A stretch of 64,000 nucleotides of DNA from Actinoplanes nipponensis. Lineage in GTDB: Bacteria; Actinomycetota; Actinomycetes; Mycobacteriales; Micromonosporaceae. Below are positions 10,707-19,385 of this stretch, piece by piece. The translations under genes and the position numbers were made by a program. The notes under the pieces are model-generated. The model did no database searches. It was not told the DNA's origin and worked only from the letters and a program-made list of their open reading frames with translations. Each line of letters starts with the position of its first letter. The first letter of the stretch is position 1. Where the stretch lies: NCBI RefSeq assembly GCF_016862275.1, contig NZ_BOMQ01000061.1, positions 149,233 through 213,232 on the forward strand. Reading direction: 5' to 3'.

Positions 10707-12394
10707 GGGGCCTCCAGCAGCGCGGTGGGGATGTCGACGTGCCGGGACCGCAGCCACTCGCCGAGCGCCTTGGCCTGCGGGTCGAAGCGGGCGTGATAGG
10801 CCACGCCCCGGCCGAGCAGGCCCTCGATGACGACGTTGACGGCCCGGACGGCGGGCAGCCGGGTGATCCGTACCGGCAGCGCCGCCGCCTCCGGCAGCAG
10901 CGTGCGGACGGTGTCCTCGGTGATCAGCGCGGCCAGCCACGGGTACGCCGCGTCGTCGCGTACCCACAGACCCACGTTGGCGTCCCCGCCCTTGTCGCCC
11001 GAGCGGGCCCCGGCCAGCGTGCCCAGCGGCAGCCGGCGGGTCGGGCCGGGCGCGACCGGCGGGGGCGGATCGGCGCGCGGCTCCGCCAGCGGCCGGGTCA
11101 CCGGGGGCGGGTCGATCCGCTCGGCGGTGCCGTCGTCGTGCACCACCTCGTGCGCCGGGACGGCCTGCGGCACGTACCCGGCGGTGAAGACGCCGTAGGG
11201 ACGGGCCCGCTCCGGCGGGGTGGTGCTGAAGAAGCCCGGGTACGACGACAGCGCCAGCTCCACGGCCGCGTTGCTGAACGCGCGGCCCGCCACCTTCTCG
11301 TCCGGGTCCCGCGCGACCACGGTGAGCAGCGCGGACGCCTGCTGCTGGGTCGGCGCGTCCGGGGTGTCGAGCCGGGCCAGGCCCCACTGCACCTCGGCCG
11401 GTTCGGCGCCGCGCGCGGCATCGAACTGGCGGCGGAACAGCGCGGCCTTGGCCTCGACGTCCAGCCCGGTCAGCACCACGGTCAGCTCGTTGCGGTAGCC
11501 GCCGACCGAGGTGCACGAGACCTTGACGTCCGGCGGGGGCGGCTCACCGCGTACCCCGCTGATCTCCACCCGGTCCGGTCCGGCCGGCCGCAGCGTCACC
11601 GTGTCGAGCCGGGTGGTGACGTCCGGGCCCGGGTAGCGGGCGCCGGCCACCTCGTAGACCAGCTGGGCGGTGACCGTGCCCACGGTGACCGCGCCGCCGG
11701 TGCCCGGGTGCTTGGTGATGACGCTGGAGCCGTCCGGGCGCAGCTCGGCGATCGGGAAGCCGGGCCGCAGCGGGTCGTCGAGCTCGGTGAAGAACGCGTA
11801 GTTGCCGCCGGTGGCCTGGGCGCCGCACTCGATGACGTGGCCGGCCACGGTGGCCCCGGCGAGCTTGTCGAAGTCCTCGCGGTCCCAGCCGAAGTGGGCG
11901 ATCGCCGGCCCGACGACCAGCGAGGCGTCGGTCACCCGGCCGGTGATGACCACGTCGGCCCCGGCCCGCAGGGCCCGGGCGATGCCGAAGGCGCCGAGGT
12001 ACGCGTGCGCGCCGAGCGGTGCGCCCAGCCCGAGGTCGCCGGCGCGCGGCGTGAGGTCGTCCCCGCGTACCAGGGCGATCCGGGGGTCGAGGCCCAGCGC
12101 GCGGACGGCCGCGACCAGGCCGCCCGGATTGACCCCGCCGGCGTTGCTGACGATCCGCACGCCGCGGTCCAGCGCCAGCCGCAGGCAGTCCCGCAGCTGG
12201 GCCAGGAAGGTCCGGGCGTAGCCCGCGTCCGGGTCCTTCGCGCGGTCCCGGGCCAGGATCAGCATGGTCAGCTCGGCCAGGTAGTCGCCGGTGAGCACGT
12301 CCAGCCGGCCGCCCTCGAGCATCTCGCGCATCGCCGTCAGGCGGTCGCCGTAGAACCCGGAGCAGTTCCCGACGCGCAGCATCTCGGGGCTCAT
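10703..12394 (-). CDS. AtuA-family (DUF1446) acyclic terpene/acyl-CoA utilisation protein
   Basis: 563 residues. It starts with the family hallmark RVGNCSGFYGDRL, continues with RIVSNAGGVNPGGLVAAVRA, VVITGRVTDASLVVGPAIAHF and FPIAELRPDGSSVITKHPGTGG, and ends with a second domain (TLAGARSGDKGGDANVGLW). AtuA proteins accompany geranyl/citronellyl-CoA degradation in Pseudomonas, but homologues occur widely in actinobacterial acyl-CoA operons and their biochemical step is not firmly known. It is the first gene of the operon and is divergent from the acyl-CoA dehydrogenase over a shared 78-nt promoter. The ATG at 12394 lacks a clear Shine-Dalgarno site; an ATG 12 nt further in is an alternative start. 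Confidence 0.88.
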
Positions 12395-12421
12395 GGCAAC
12401 CGACAGTGGCACAGGTGCAAA

Positions 12422-12443
12422 AAACAAGCAAGCGCGCTTGTTT
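12422..12443. promoter_or_regulatory. candidate TetR operator (inverted repeat)
   Basis: The arms AAACAAGC (12422-12429) and GCTTGTTT (12436-12443) are perfect inverted repeats with a 6-nt centre. Nested inside is the perfect 12-mer palindrome CAAGCGCGCTTG (12429-12440). The AT-rich arms stand out from surrounding GC-rich DNA. The site lies midway between the divergent AtuA-like and acyl-CoA dehydrogenase genes, 28-30 nt from each start, and covers the -35 region of the dehydrogenase promoter. Its size and shape fit a TetR dimer, most simply the one encoded at 6552-7163. Confidence 0.72.
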
Positions 12444-12466
12444 CTGCCCGGCGGCGTCGCTAGCGT
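12438..12466 (+). promoter_or_regulatory. leaderless promoter of the acyl-CoA dehydrogenase
   Basis: TTGTTT (12438-12443) and TAGCGT (12461-12466) are separated by 17 nt, and the -10 ends 6 nt before the ATG at 12473. There is no Shine-Dalgarno site, so transcription probably starts at or next to the start codon. The -35 coincides with the right arm of the inverted repeat, so a bound repressor would block polymerase. Confidence 0.6.
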
Positions 12467-12472
12467 CGGCCC

Positions 12473-13618
12473 ATGCGGCTCAACGAGGACCACCGCGCCT
12501 TCTCCGACAGCGTCCGCCGGTTCGTCGACACCGAGGTCAACCCGCACGTCGACGCCTGGGAGGCGGCCGGCCGGGTGCCGCTGCACGACCTGCTGCCCAA
12601 GGCCGCGGCCCTGGGCCTGCTCGGCCTGGAGTACGACCCGGCCTACGGCGGGGAGGGCGCCGACCACAGCTTCCAGCTGGTCGCCGCCGAGCAGTACGGG
12701 CGCATGCACGCGGCCGGCGTCGGCATGGCCATCGGGGTCCAGGCGATGATGGCGACGCCGTCGCTGCACGAGTACGGCTCACCCGAGCTCAAGCAGCGCT
12801 ACCTGGCGCCCGCCATCGCCGGCGCCGCGGTCACCTCGATCGCCGTGACCGAGCCGGACACCGGCTCCGACGTCGCCCAGCTGCGCACCCGCGCGGTCCG
12901 CGACGGCGACGACTGGGTCATCACCGGCCGCAAGGCGTACATCACCAACGGGGCCCAGGCCGACTGGGTCTGCCTGCTCGCCCGCACCTCCGACGAGGGC
13001 GGCTACCGGGGCATGTCCCAGATCGTCGTGCCCACCGACCGGCCCGGCTTCGGCGTGGTGCGCACCTTCGACAAGCTGGGCAACCGCTGCTCCGACACCG
13101 CCGAGCTGGTGCTCGACGAGGTCCGGGTGCCGGTGGACAACACCATCGGCGAGGTGGGCCGCGGCTTCCAGCAGCAGATGCGCCAGTTCGTCACCGAGCG
13201 CATGTTCGCCGCGTACACCACCGTCGGGCAGTGCCAGTACGCCCTCGACCGCACCCGCCGGTTCGTCCTGGACCGCCAGGTCTTCGGCCGCCGGCTCGCC
13301 GAACGGCAGTACGTCGCGTTCCGCCTCACCGAGCTGCAGGCGGAGGTGGAGCTGCTGCGCAGCCACAACCTGGTGACCTGCGAGGCGCTGATGGCCGGCG
13401 AGGACATCACCCGGATGGCCACGGTGGCCAAGCTCAAGGCCGGCCGGCTCATCCGCGAGGTCGCCGACTGGTGCCTGCAGTTCCACGGCGGCATGGGCTA
13501 CCTGGAGGAGACGTGGACGGCCCGGCTGCTCCGCGACACCCGGCTGACCTCCATCGGCGCCGGCGCCGACGAGGTGATGCTGCAGGTCCTCGCCCGGCTG
13601 GACGGCCTGCCCGCCTGA
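12473..13618 (+). CDS. acyl-CoA dehydrogenase
   Basis: 381 residues, the normal length for the short/medium-chain acyl-CoA dehydrogenase family. Visible motifs: AVTEPDTGSDVAQLRTRA (FAD/substrate loop), WVITGRKAYITNG, FGRRLAERQYVAFRLTEL and the C-terminal FHGGMGYLEETWTARLLRD followed by GAGADEV, whose Glu is the expected catalytic base. It introduces the alpha-beta double bond of an acyl-CoA, the step before biotin-dependent carboxylation by the divergent operon, as in leucine or citronellol catabolism. It is transcribed alone and controlled through the operator upstream. Confidence 0.93.
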   Translation: MRLNEDHRAFSDSVRRFVDTEVNPHVDAWEAAGRVPLHDLLPKAAALGLLGLEYDPAYGGEGADHSFQLVAAEQYGRMHAAGVGMAIGVQAMMATPSLHEYGSPELKQRYLAPAIAGAAVTSIAVTEPDTGSDVAQLRTRAVRDGDDWVITGRKAYITNGAQADWVCLLARTSDEGGYRGMSQIVVPTDRPGFGVVRTFDKLGNRCSDTAELVLDEVRVPVDNTIGEVGRGFQQQMRQFVTERMFAAYTTVGQCQYALDRTRRFVLDRQVFGRRLAERQYVAFRLTELQAEVELLRSHNLVTCEALMAGEDITRMATVAKLKAGRLIREVADWCLQFHGGMGYLEETWTARLLRDTRLTSIGAGADEVMLQVLARLDGLPA

Positions 13619-13771
13619 ACGGCCACACCTTCCCGCCGACCACGATGGACCTTCCCCGAACGGGGTCGAACCTGTTGCCAAGCGCGGGTGGGAACGATAG
13701 ACAGTTGTGGTCTTGCGCGCCGTTGTGTAGAGGCGACCGCGCCGCGGCGCCGCGAACAGGGAGGCTCCACC

Positions 13772-14581
13772 GTGACCGGACAGGCCGACTGGGTACCAGC
13801 CGGGATCGATGTGAACCGGCCCAGCGCCGCGCGCGTCTACGACTACTTCCTCGGCGGGGCGCACAACTTCGCCGTCGACCGGGCGCTGGCCCAGCAGATC
13901 GCCGCGATGACGCCGAACATCGGCGAGACCATGCGCTCCAACCGCGTCTTCCTGCGCCGGGCGGTTCGCTACCTGGTCGCCCAGGGGGTACGGCAGTTCC
14001 TCGACATCGGCTCGGGCATCCCCACCGCCGGCAACGTCCACGAGATCGCGCTGGAGGCGGCGGCCGACTCCACCGTCGTCTACGTCGACATCGACCCGGT
14101 CGCGGTGGAGCACAGCCGGGCGATCCTGGCCGGCGTCGACCGGGCCGGCGTGATCTGCGCCGACGTGCGCGACGTGGACAGGGTGCTGGCCGAGGCGGAG
14201 AAGCTCGGTCTGATCGACTTCGCCCAGCCGGTCGCCGTGCTGCTGGCCGGCGTGCTGCACTTCGTGCCGGACGACGACGACCCGGCCGGCACGGTGGCGG
14301 CGCTGCGCGAGGCCATGGCGCCCGGCAGCTACCTGTTGATCTCGCACGCCACTGCGGACGGGCAGCCGGCCGAGGTCGTGGAGGCGCAACGGCTCTCCGC
14401 CCGTACCGCCACCGAGATCGTGCTCCGCCCGCGCGACCGGATCGCCGCCTACTTCACCGGCTTCTCCCTGGTCGAGCCCGGCCTGGTGTTCATTCCGCAG
14501 TGGCGCCCGGACCCGCAGGACCCGGTCGACGAGCATCCCGAGCAGGTCGGCGCCTACGCCGGTGTCGGCAGAAAAGACTGA
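13772..14581 (+). CDS. SAM-dependent methyltransferase, DUF574/Methyltransf_19 family
   Basis: 269 residues. It opens with the family signature NRPSAARVYDYFLGGAHNFAVDR, given here as residues about 13-35 with PSAARVYDYFLGG the key part, then a SAM-binding glycine motif FLDIGSGIPTAGNVHE, the acidic strand end VVYVDIDPVAV and PVAVLLAGVLHFVPD. The family is abundant in actinomycetes and its substrate is unknown. The GTG at 13772 is chosen for its GGGAGG 7 nt upstream; the reading frame extends further upstream but without a ribosome site. It overlaps the start of the GGDEF-EAL gene by 20 nt, suggesting co-expression. Confidence 0.85.
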   Translation: MTGQADWVPAGIDVNRPSAARVYDYFLGGAHNFAVDRALAQQIAAMTPNIGETMRSNRVFLRRAVRYLVAQGVRQFLDIGSGIPTAGNVHEIALEAAADSTVVYVDIDPVAVEHSRAILAGVDRAGVICADVRDVDRVLAEAEKLGLIDFAQPVAVLLAGVLHFVPDDDDPAGTVAALREAMAPGSYLLISHATADGQPAEVVEAQRLSARTATEIVLRPRDRIAAYFTGFSLVEPGLVFIPQWRPDPQDPVDEHPEQVGAYAGVGRKD

Positions 14582-16715
14582 GCGCCGCATGGGCCTGCAC
14601 GACGGCCGGGCACCGGCCGGGCTGTCCGGCTTCGCCGCACACTGGCGCCGGCTGGTCGCCCACGAGGGCTTCGTGCCGATGGACACCGACGACCTCGACG
14701 CCCTGCTCCGGCGGCTGACCGACCGGCTCGCCGCGGCGGCGCACGCCGAGCCGTTCGACCCGCGGGCGGCCGGCGAGGTGGGATCGGCGCTGGTCGAGGC
14801 CCACCTGACCGAGCCGGCCGTGCTGGCCGCCACCATCACGCTGATCGGCACCGACCTGCCGGCGGCGGCCGGCGCCGCGGCCGGCCGGCGCGTCGTGGAG
14901 ATCCAGGCCGCGGTCGCCGCCGGGTACGCGGCGGCGATCCGCGCCGCCACCATGACCGAACAGGAGTTGCTGGGCAAGGCCGTGCTCAGCGCGCACGCCT
15001 CGGCCGAACGGGCGCTGCGGTCCAGCGAGGCCCGGCTGCGGGCGCTGTTCGACGGCGCGGCCATCGGCATCGGGATCAGCACCATGGACGGGCGCATCGT
15101 GCAGGTCAACCAGGCCTTCGCCGACCTGCTCGGCTACACCCGCGAGGAGATGTGCGACCTGCTGGTGCCGCAGCTCAGCCATCCCGACGACCCGCCGGAG
15201 ATGTGGAAGCTGTACGAGGCGCTGATCGGCGGCGAGTACGACCACGTCCGGATGGAGAAGGCGTACTACCGCAAGGACCACGCCGTCGTGTGGACCGACC
15301 TGACGGTGTCGCTGATCCGCGACGAGGCCGGCCGGCCGGAGTTCACGATCGCCATGGTGCAGGACATCACCGACCGCCGGAGGCTCAAGCACCGGCTGGA
15401 GCACCAGGCCACCCACGACCCGCTGACCGGCCTGCCGAACCGCACGATGGTCGGCGACCAGCTCGACCGGATCTTCGCCACCACCGACCCGGACGCCCGG
15501 GTGGGACTGTGCTACCTGGACCTGGACGGGTTCAAGCGGGTCAACGACACCCTGGGCCATCAGATCGGCGACGAGCTGCTGGTGGCGGTGGCCCAGCGCC
15601 TGCGCGAGTGCGCCGCCGACTTCCGGCAGCTCGCGGGCCGGATGAGCGGCGACGAGTTCGTCCTGCTGATCGAGCGCTCCAGCGGCCCGGAGCAACTCAC
15701 CGCGCTGGCCGAGAAGACGCTGGCCGCCCTGGCCGAGCCGTACCAGCTCGGCCAGCACCGGATGCGGGTCTCGGCGAGCATCGGCGTGGTGGAGAGCAAC
15801 GTCCACGAGACCAGCGCCGCCGAGCTGATGAAGGCCGCCGACCTGACCCTGTACGTGGCGAAGTCGGAGGGCCGCAGCCGCTTCGTGATGTACGACGCGG
15901 CCCGCAACGCCCGCCAGGCGGCCCGGTACGCGCTGGCCGCCGCCCTGCCGGACGCGCTCGACCGCCGCGAGTTCTCGCTGGTCTACCAGCCGCTGGTGAC
16001 GTTGGCCGACCAGCGCCTGACCGGCGTCGAGGCGCTGCTGCGCTGGCAGCACCCGGTGCTGGGCGAGCTGGCCCCGGACGCGTTCATCACCCTGGCCGAG
16101 GAGACCGGCATCATCGTGCCCCTGGGCCGCTGGGTGCTGGAGGAGGCGTGCGCGCAGGCCGCCGACTGGGCGCGGCAGTTCCCGGAGCTGCAGCTGTCGG
16201 TCAGCGTCAACATCACCGTCTCCCAGGCCCACGAGCCGGCGCTGCCGGACGAGGTCGAGGGCATCCTGGCCCGTACCGGCCTGGACCCGTCGCTGCTGGT
16301 CCTGGAGCTGACCGAGAGCGCGATCATGGACGCCAACGGCCCCCTGCAGGCGCTGGCCAGCCTGGCCGACCGCGGCATCCGGATCGCGATCGACGACTTC
16401 GGCACCGGCTACTCCAACTTCGCCTACCTGCGCCGGCTGCCGGTGCACACGCTGAAACTCGCGGGCCCGTTCGTCGACGGCCTGCGCGACCCGGCGGGCG
16501 GCGACTCGGTGGACGAACGGATCGTGGAGACGATCATCCGGCTGGCCCACGCCATCGGCATCAGCGTGACCGCCGAGGCGGTCGAGACCCGGCTGCAGGC
16601 GGAACGGCTGCGGGCGCTGGGCTGCGACACCGGGCAGGGCTGGCTGTTCGCACGGCCGCTGCCACCCGCCGAGATGACCGAGCTGCTGCGCCGGTCGGCC
16701 CCGGCGGCCGGCTGA
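14562..16715 (+). CDS. PAS-GGDEF-EAL c-di-GMP signalling protein
   Basis: 717 residues with no transmembrane segment. The helical N-terminus (about 1-150) is followed by a PAS domain (about 155-270, FDGAAIGIGISTMDGRIVQV), a GGDEF domain (DPLTGLPNR near 288, signature GRMSGDEF near 365) and an EAL domain (VEALLRW near 488, VNITVSQ, ELTES, DDFGTGYS, AEAVE, GQGW). SGDEF replaces GGDEF, a substitution tolerated in some active cyclases. The EAL metal and base residues look intact, although the usual LKIDRSF loop reads LKLAGPF. It could make or degrade c-di-GMP. GTG 14562 and ATG 14589 are both possible starts. Confidence 0.9.
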   Translation: MSAEKTERRMGLHDGRAPAGLSGFAAHWRRLVAHEGFVPMDTDDLDALLRRLTDRLAAAAHAEPFDPRAAGEVGSALVEAHLTEPAVLAATITLIGTDLPAAAGAAAGRRVVEIQAAVAAGYAAAIRAATMTEQELLGKAVLSAHASAERALRSSEARLRALFDGAAIGIGISTMDGRIVQVNQAFADLLGYTREEMCDLLVPQLSHPDDPPEMWKLYEALIGGEYDHVRMEKAYYRKDHAVVWTDLTVSLIRDEAGRPEFTIAMVQDITDRRRLKHRLEHQATHDPLTGLPNRTMVGDQLDRIFATTDPDARVGLCYLDLDGFKRVNDTLGHQIGDELLVAVAQRLRECAADFRQLAGRMSGDEFVLLIERSSGPEQLTALAEKTLAALAEPYQLGQHRMRVSASIGVVESNVHETSAAELMKAADLTLYVAKSEGRSRFVMYDAARNARQAARYALAAALPDALDRREFSLVYQPLVTLADQRLTGVEALLRWQHPVLGELAPDAFITLAEETGIIVPLGRWVLEEACAQAADWARQFPELQLSVSVNITVSQAHEPALPDEVEGILARTGLDPSLLVLELTESAIMDANGPLQALASLADRGIRIAIDDFGTGYSNFAYLRRLPVHTLKLAGPFVDGLRDPAGGDSVDERIVETIIRLAHAIGISVTAEAVETRLQAERLRALGCDTGQGWLFARPLPPAEMTELLRRSAPAAG

Positions 16716-16728
16716 CGAAAGCCCGCCG

Positions 16729-17529
16729 ATGACGGACGCGTGGGCGGGCGTGTGGATCGCCGAGGACATCGAGCTGATCATCGGCGGCGTCCGCGCCGGC
16801 TCCTGGATCGACGGCACGCTCGGCGTGGTCGGCGCGGGCCTGGACGGCCTGGCCCTGGTCTCCGACCCGGCGGCCGCGCTGCTGCAGTACGGCATCGCCT
16901 GGCTGATCGAGCACGTGAAACCGCTGTCCGAGGCGCTCGACTGGCTCGCCGGTGACCCGGCGCGGATCGCCGCCCACGCCCGGACCTGGCGCAACGTCGC
17001 CGGCGCCCTGCACGACCAGGCCGCCGACCTGACCCGCCGGGCCCGCTGGGACGTCGCGGACTGGACCGGCGCGGCCGGCGCCTCGTACCGCGGACACGCC
17101 GACCAGCGGGCGCGCAAGCTGCGGACGCTGGGCACGGCGGCCGAGGGCATGGCGGTGATGACGGAGGCGGCCGGGGCGCTGATCGGCACCGTACGGCTCA
17201 TGGTCCGCGACGCGGTCGCGACGGTGGTCTCCCGCCTGATCGGGTACGCCGGGGAGCTGATCGCGACGGCGGGGCTGGCCACGCCGCTGGTGGTGGAGCA
17301 GGTCACGACGTTGTGCGCGTCGTGGGGGGCGCGGATCGCGCGGTGGTTGCGGGGGTTGATCGCGAGCCTGCGCAGGCTGGGCGAGGCGATGCGGCGGCTG
17401 GGGGACCGCGTCGGCGACCTCGGACGCGGCCGGACCGGGCACCCGGAGCCGGGGCCGAGCCCTACTTCAGCAAGAGTCCGGTGCGCACCAACCGGGACGT
17501 CCTCGACCACGGGCCGGGCACCCCGATGA
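16729..17529 (+). CDS. WXG-type N-terminal module of a split polymorphic toxin (locus 1)
   Basis: The first about 240 residues are a helical module with a WXG-like turn (ADWTGAAGASYRGHADQR) and a strongly conserved LLQYGIAWLIEHVKPLSEAL. They match the protein at 31502 at roughly three residues in four. Such modules deliver fused C-terminal toxins through type VII/ESX-like secretion. After about residue 240 (position ~17450) this frame turns into low-complexity sequence and stops at 17529, while the toxin domain continues in another frame. I read the last ~25 residues as out-of-frame tail, so the gene is interrupted relative to its paralogue. The ATG follows the GGDEF-EAL stop by 13 nt. Confidence 0.78.
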   Translation: MTDAWAGVWIAEDIELIIGGVRAGSWIDGTLGVVGAGLDGLALVSDPAAALLQYGIAWLIEHVKPLSEALDWLAGDPARIAAHARTWRNVAGALHDQAADLTRRARWDVADWTGAAGASYRGHADQRARKLRTLGTAAEGMAVMTEAAGALIGTVRLMVRDAVATVVSRLIGYAGELIATAGLATPLVVEQVTTLCASWGARIARWLRGLIASLRRLGEAMRRLGDRVGDLGRGRTGHPEPGPSPTSARVRCAPTGTSSTTGRAPR

Positions 17530-17864
17530 CGCTGGAGAACGTCCAGGCGATCGCCGGACGGATGGGCATCGACCTGCGGGACGTCGACGTCGTGATCATC
17601 ACCGATCCGGAGGAGATCAGGTATCTCGATCACATGGACGCCGGCGCCTACACGCCGTCGGAACTCCACGGGGCGCAGATCCGTCTCGGCCCCGCGAGCT
17701 TCGCCGACGAGGAATCCCTGGCGGCTACCATCGCCCACGAGCACACGCACGTCCGGCAGCAGCGTGACGGCGAGCATCTGAGCCGTCCGCTGCGGGAACT
17801 GGAAGACACCGCATACGCGAGCGAGGGGCCGGCATTGGAGCGCCTCCGGGACAACCAGCCATGA
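17481..17864 (+). CDS. zincin-like toxin C-terminal domain (locus 1, out of frame with its N-terminus)
   Basis: About 127 residues. The key motif is IAHEHTHVRQQ (HExxH zinc site, near positions 17731-17763) followed about 25 residues later by ELEDTAYASEGPAL, where an acidic residue could be the third ligand. This matches metallopeptidase-like domains seen as C-terminal tips of actinobacterial toxins and is reminiscent of DUF4157-type HExTHVxQQ. Homology probably begins upstream at EPYFSKSPV (about 17456), so the GTG at 17481 or ATG at 17526 may be only a fallback start and the domain was originally fused to the 16729 module. A -1 frame change in the GC-rich linker explains the split. Confidence 0.62.
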   Translation: MRTNRDVLDHGPGTPMTLENVQAIAGRMGIDLRDVDVVIITDPEEIRYLDHMDAGAYTPSELHGAQIRLGPASFADEESLAATIAHEHTHVRQQRDGEHLSRPLRELEDTAYASEGPALERLRDNQP

Positions 17865-18136
17865 CCGCGACCGAGTTCCAGGTCAACGAGGTGTTCGACA
17901 TCGCCGCGCGCGGCGGCCTGGTCGTCGTCGGCGCCGTCCGCCCGGGAGAGTTCGTCGGTGTGCCGAGTCTGTACGACAAGGCCACCGGCAACCCCATCCG
18001 GGTTCTCGGCGTCGACCATCCCACGCCACGGACGACGCGGACGGGCGAGACGATCCTCGTCGTGGATCGCGCCGATGCGGACTACGCGAAGAGCGGGCGT
18101 CTCTGGACCACGAACCCGGCCCCCGGCGGCACCTGA
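17861..18136 (+). CDS. candidate immunity protein, EF-Tu domain-2-like barrel
   Basis: 91 residues starting with ATG inside the stop of the toxin domain (ATGA), so it is translationally coupled to it. EFQVNEVFDIAARGGLVVVG and GEFVGV resemble the beta-barrel of translation GTPase domain 2 (VxDVFxIxGRGxVVTGxV). A small protein encoded directly after a toxin tip is most simply its immunity protein; this is a positional inference. No signal peptide or membrane segment is present, so it would act in the cytoplasm on incoming or self-made toxin. Confidence 0.6.
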   Translation: MTATEFQVNEVFDIAARGGLVVVGAVRPGEFVGVPSLYDKATGNPIRVLGVDHPTPRTTRTGETILVVDRADADYAKSGRLWTTNPAPGGT

Positions 18137-18187
18137 GGATCCCGTCACTCGGCCCGTCGAGCTTCCCGGAGCGATCGGCGAATGTCG

Positions 18188-18218
18188 TTGGATCTTGCCC
18201 GTGGCCCGCGTCTAGGCT
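18188..18218 (+). promoter_or_regulatory. leaderless promoter of the lipoprotein gene
   Basis: TTGGAT (18188-18193) and TAGGCT (18213-18218) are separated by 19 nt. The -10 ends 7 nt before the ATG at 18226 and no Shine-Dalgarno site is present, the usual pattern of a leaderless actinobacterial transcript. Confidence 0.5.
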
Positions 18219-18225
18219 CCCCGGC

Positions 18226-18945
18226 ATGCAAAACGGGGACACAGTTCGCATCGCCCACCGCCGCCGGCTGCTCGCCGGCGCGGTCGCCCTCCTCCTGGCC
18301 GGCCTGGCCACCGCCTGCCAGACCACCCCGGCCCCGGGGAGGACCACCGCCGCGGACGGCCCGGCCGCCGCGGTCCCGGAGCAGAGTCCGGCCCGCTTCT
18401 TCGGCCCCGACTCCTTCGGCAAGCTCAGCATCACCATGACCGAGCGGGAGGCCCTGGCCACCGGCGAGTTGCAGACCGAGCCGGTCTCCACCGTGCTCGG
18501 CAAGACCGTGTACTCCTTCGTCGGCGGGCCCAAGCCCGACCCGGCCCGGATGGCGGCCGACGAGAAGCTCGAGCAGGCCGTGGCCAAGGCCGACGCCGGT
18601 ACGGACACCTCCGCCGCCGGTTCGGCCAAGGCGGCCAAGGCGTACGCCGACTCGGCGCAGCGCATGGTGGAGCGGCTGGAGGCGTTTCTCGGCGCCGGGG
18701 GTGCCTCGTTCCGGGACGGCAAGCTCGACGCCATCGCCGCGCCGGCGGGCGCCGTCACCGCGGCCGGCGTCAAGCGGGGGTCCAGCCTGGCCGCGCTGAA
18801 GGCCGCGTACGCGGGCCAGGGGCTCACGAGCAGCTCCAAGACGGCGTACCAGTTGCCGGTGCCGGGCCACGCCGGCTGGACCGTTCTGTTCGAGCTCAAG
18901 GGTGACACCGTGCAGTACATGTCGATCGGCCGGGGTCAGCCGTAG
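18226..18945 (+). CDS. lipoprotein of unknown function
   Basis: 239 residues. A type II signal peptide is clear: HRRRLL, hydrophobic AGAVALLLAGLAT, lipobox LATAC with the lipidated Cys near residue 31. The mature part is about 205 residues, rich in Ala/Lys, with a central helical stretch (AKAAKAYADSAQRMVERLEAFL) and a C-terminal GWTVLFELKGDTVQYMSIG strand pair. I do not recognise a family; it would sit on the outer face of the membrane. Its last 10 nt overlap the convergent MaoC gene. Confidence 0.72.
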   Translation: MQNGDTVRIAHRRRLLAGAVALLLAGLATACQTTPAPGRTTAADGPAAAVPEQSPARFFGPDSFGKLSITMTEREALATGELQTEPVSTVLGKTVYSFVGGPKPDPARMAADEKLEQAVAKADAGTDTSAAGSAKAAKAYADSAQRMVERLEAFLGAGGASFRDGKLDAIAAPAGAVTAAGVKRGSSLAALKAAYAGQGLTSSSKTAYQLPVPGHAGWTVLFELKGDTVQYMSIGRGQP

Positions 18946-19385
18946 AACGCCAGGATCTGCTCGGCCACGCAGGCCGGCCGGTTCCCGCCCTCGATCTCGG
19001 CCGTGATCCGGATGGTGGTCCGCGCGCCCCCGGCCATCCGCCGGGCCGCCACCAGCCTCGCCGTGCCGCGCAGGCGGGCGCCGACCGGCACGGGGGCGCG
19101 GAAGCGGACCTTGTCGAAGCCGCCGTTGACCACGTGGGTGACGTTGCGGACCTGCACGATCTCGCTGACGAAGGCGGTGCACAGCGACAGCGTCAGCGCG
19201 CCGTGGGCGATCGTTCCGCCGAACGGTCCCTGCTCGCGGGCCCGCTGCGGGTCGACGTGGATCCACTGGTGGTCGCCGGTGACGTCGGCGAACGCGTCGA
19301 CCCGCCGCTGGTCGATCAGGTGCCAGCCGGTCGTGCCCAGCTCGTCGCGGGCGAGCAGGTCGTCGAGGCCGTCGAAGTGAGTCAT
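18936..19385 (-). CDS. MaoC-like (R)-specific enoyl-CoA hydratase/dehydratase
   Basis: 149 residues with a hot-dog fold pattern. The MaoC hydratase signature is DVTGDHQWIHVDPQRA with the catalytic Asp/His pair, followed by GGTIAHGALTLSL. It would hydrate enoyl-CoA or act in an R-specific beta-oxidation branch. The ATG at 19385 is preferred over an upstream in-frame start because the family begins with a short helix before ..LGTTGW. The sequence CACAAT lies 6 nt upstream and may be a leaderless -10. It stands alone between the lipoprotein and the exopolysaccharide region and is probably unrelated to the latter. Confidence 0.87.
   Translation of the reverse strand: MTHFDGLDDLLARDELGTTGWHLIDQRRVDAFADVTGDHQWIHVDPQRAREQGPFGGTIAHGALTLSLCTAFVSEIVQVRNVTHVVNGGFDKVRFRAPVPVGARLRGTARLVAARRMAGGARTTIRITAEIEGGNRPACVAEQILAFYG

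Noticed and set aside
14490..17777. Very long open frames on the minus strand (over 1000 codons)
   Set aside because: They mirror well-supported plus-strand genes, lack family motifs and ribosome sites and arise from high GC; the same applies to 19998-23696, 3998-6358 and similar frames.
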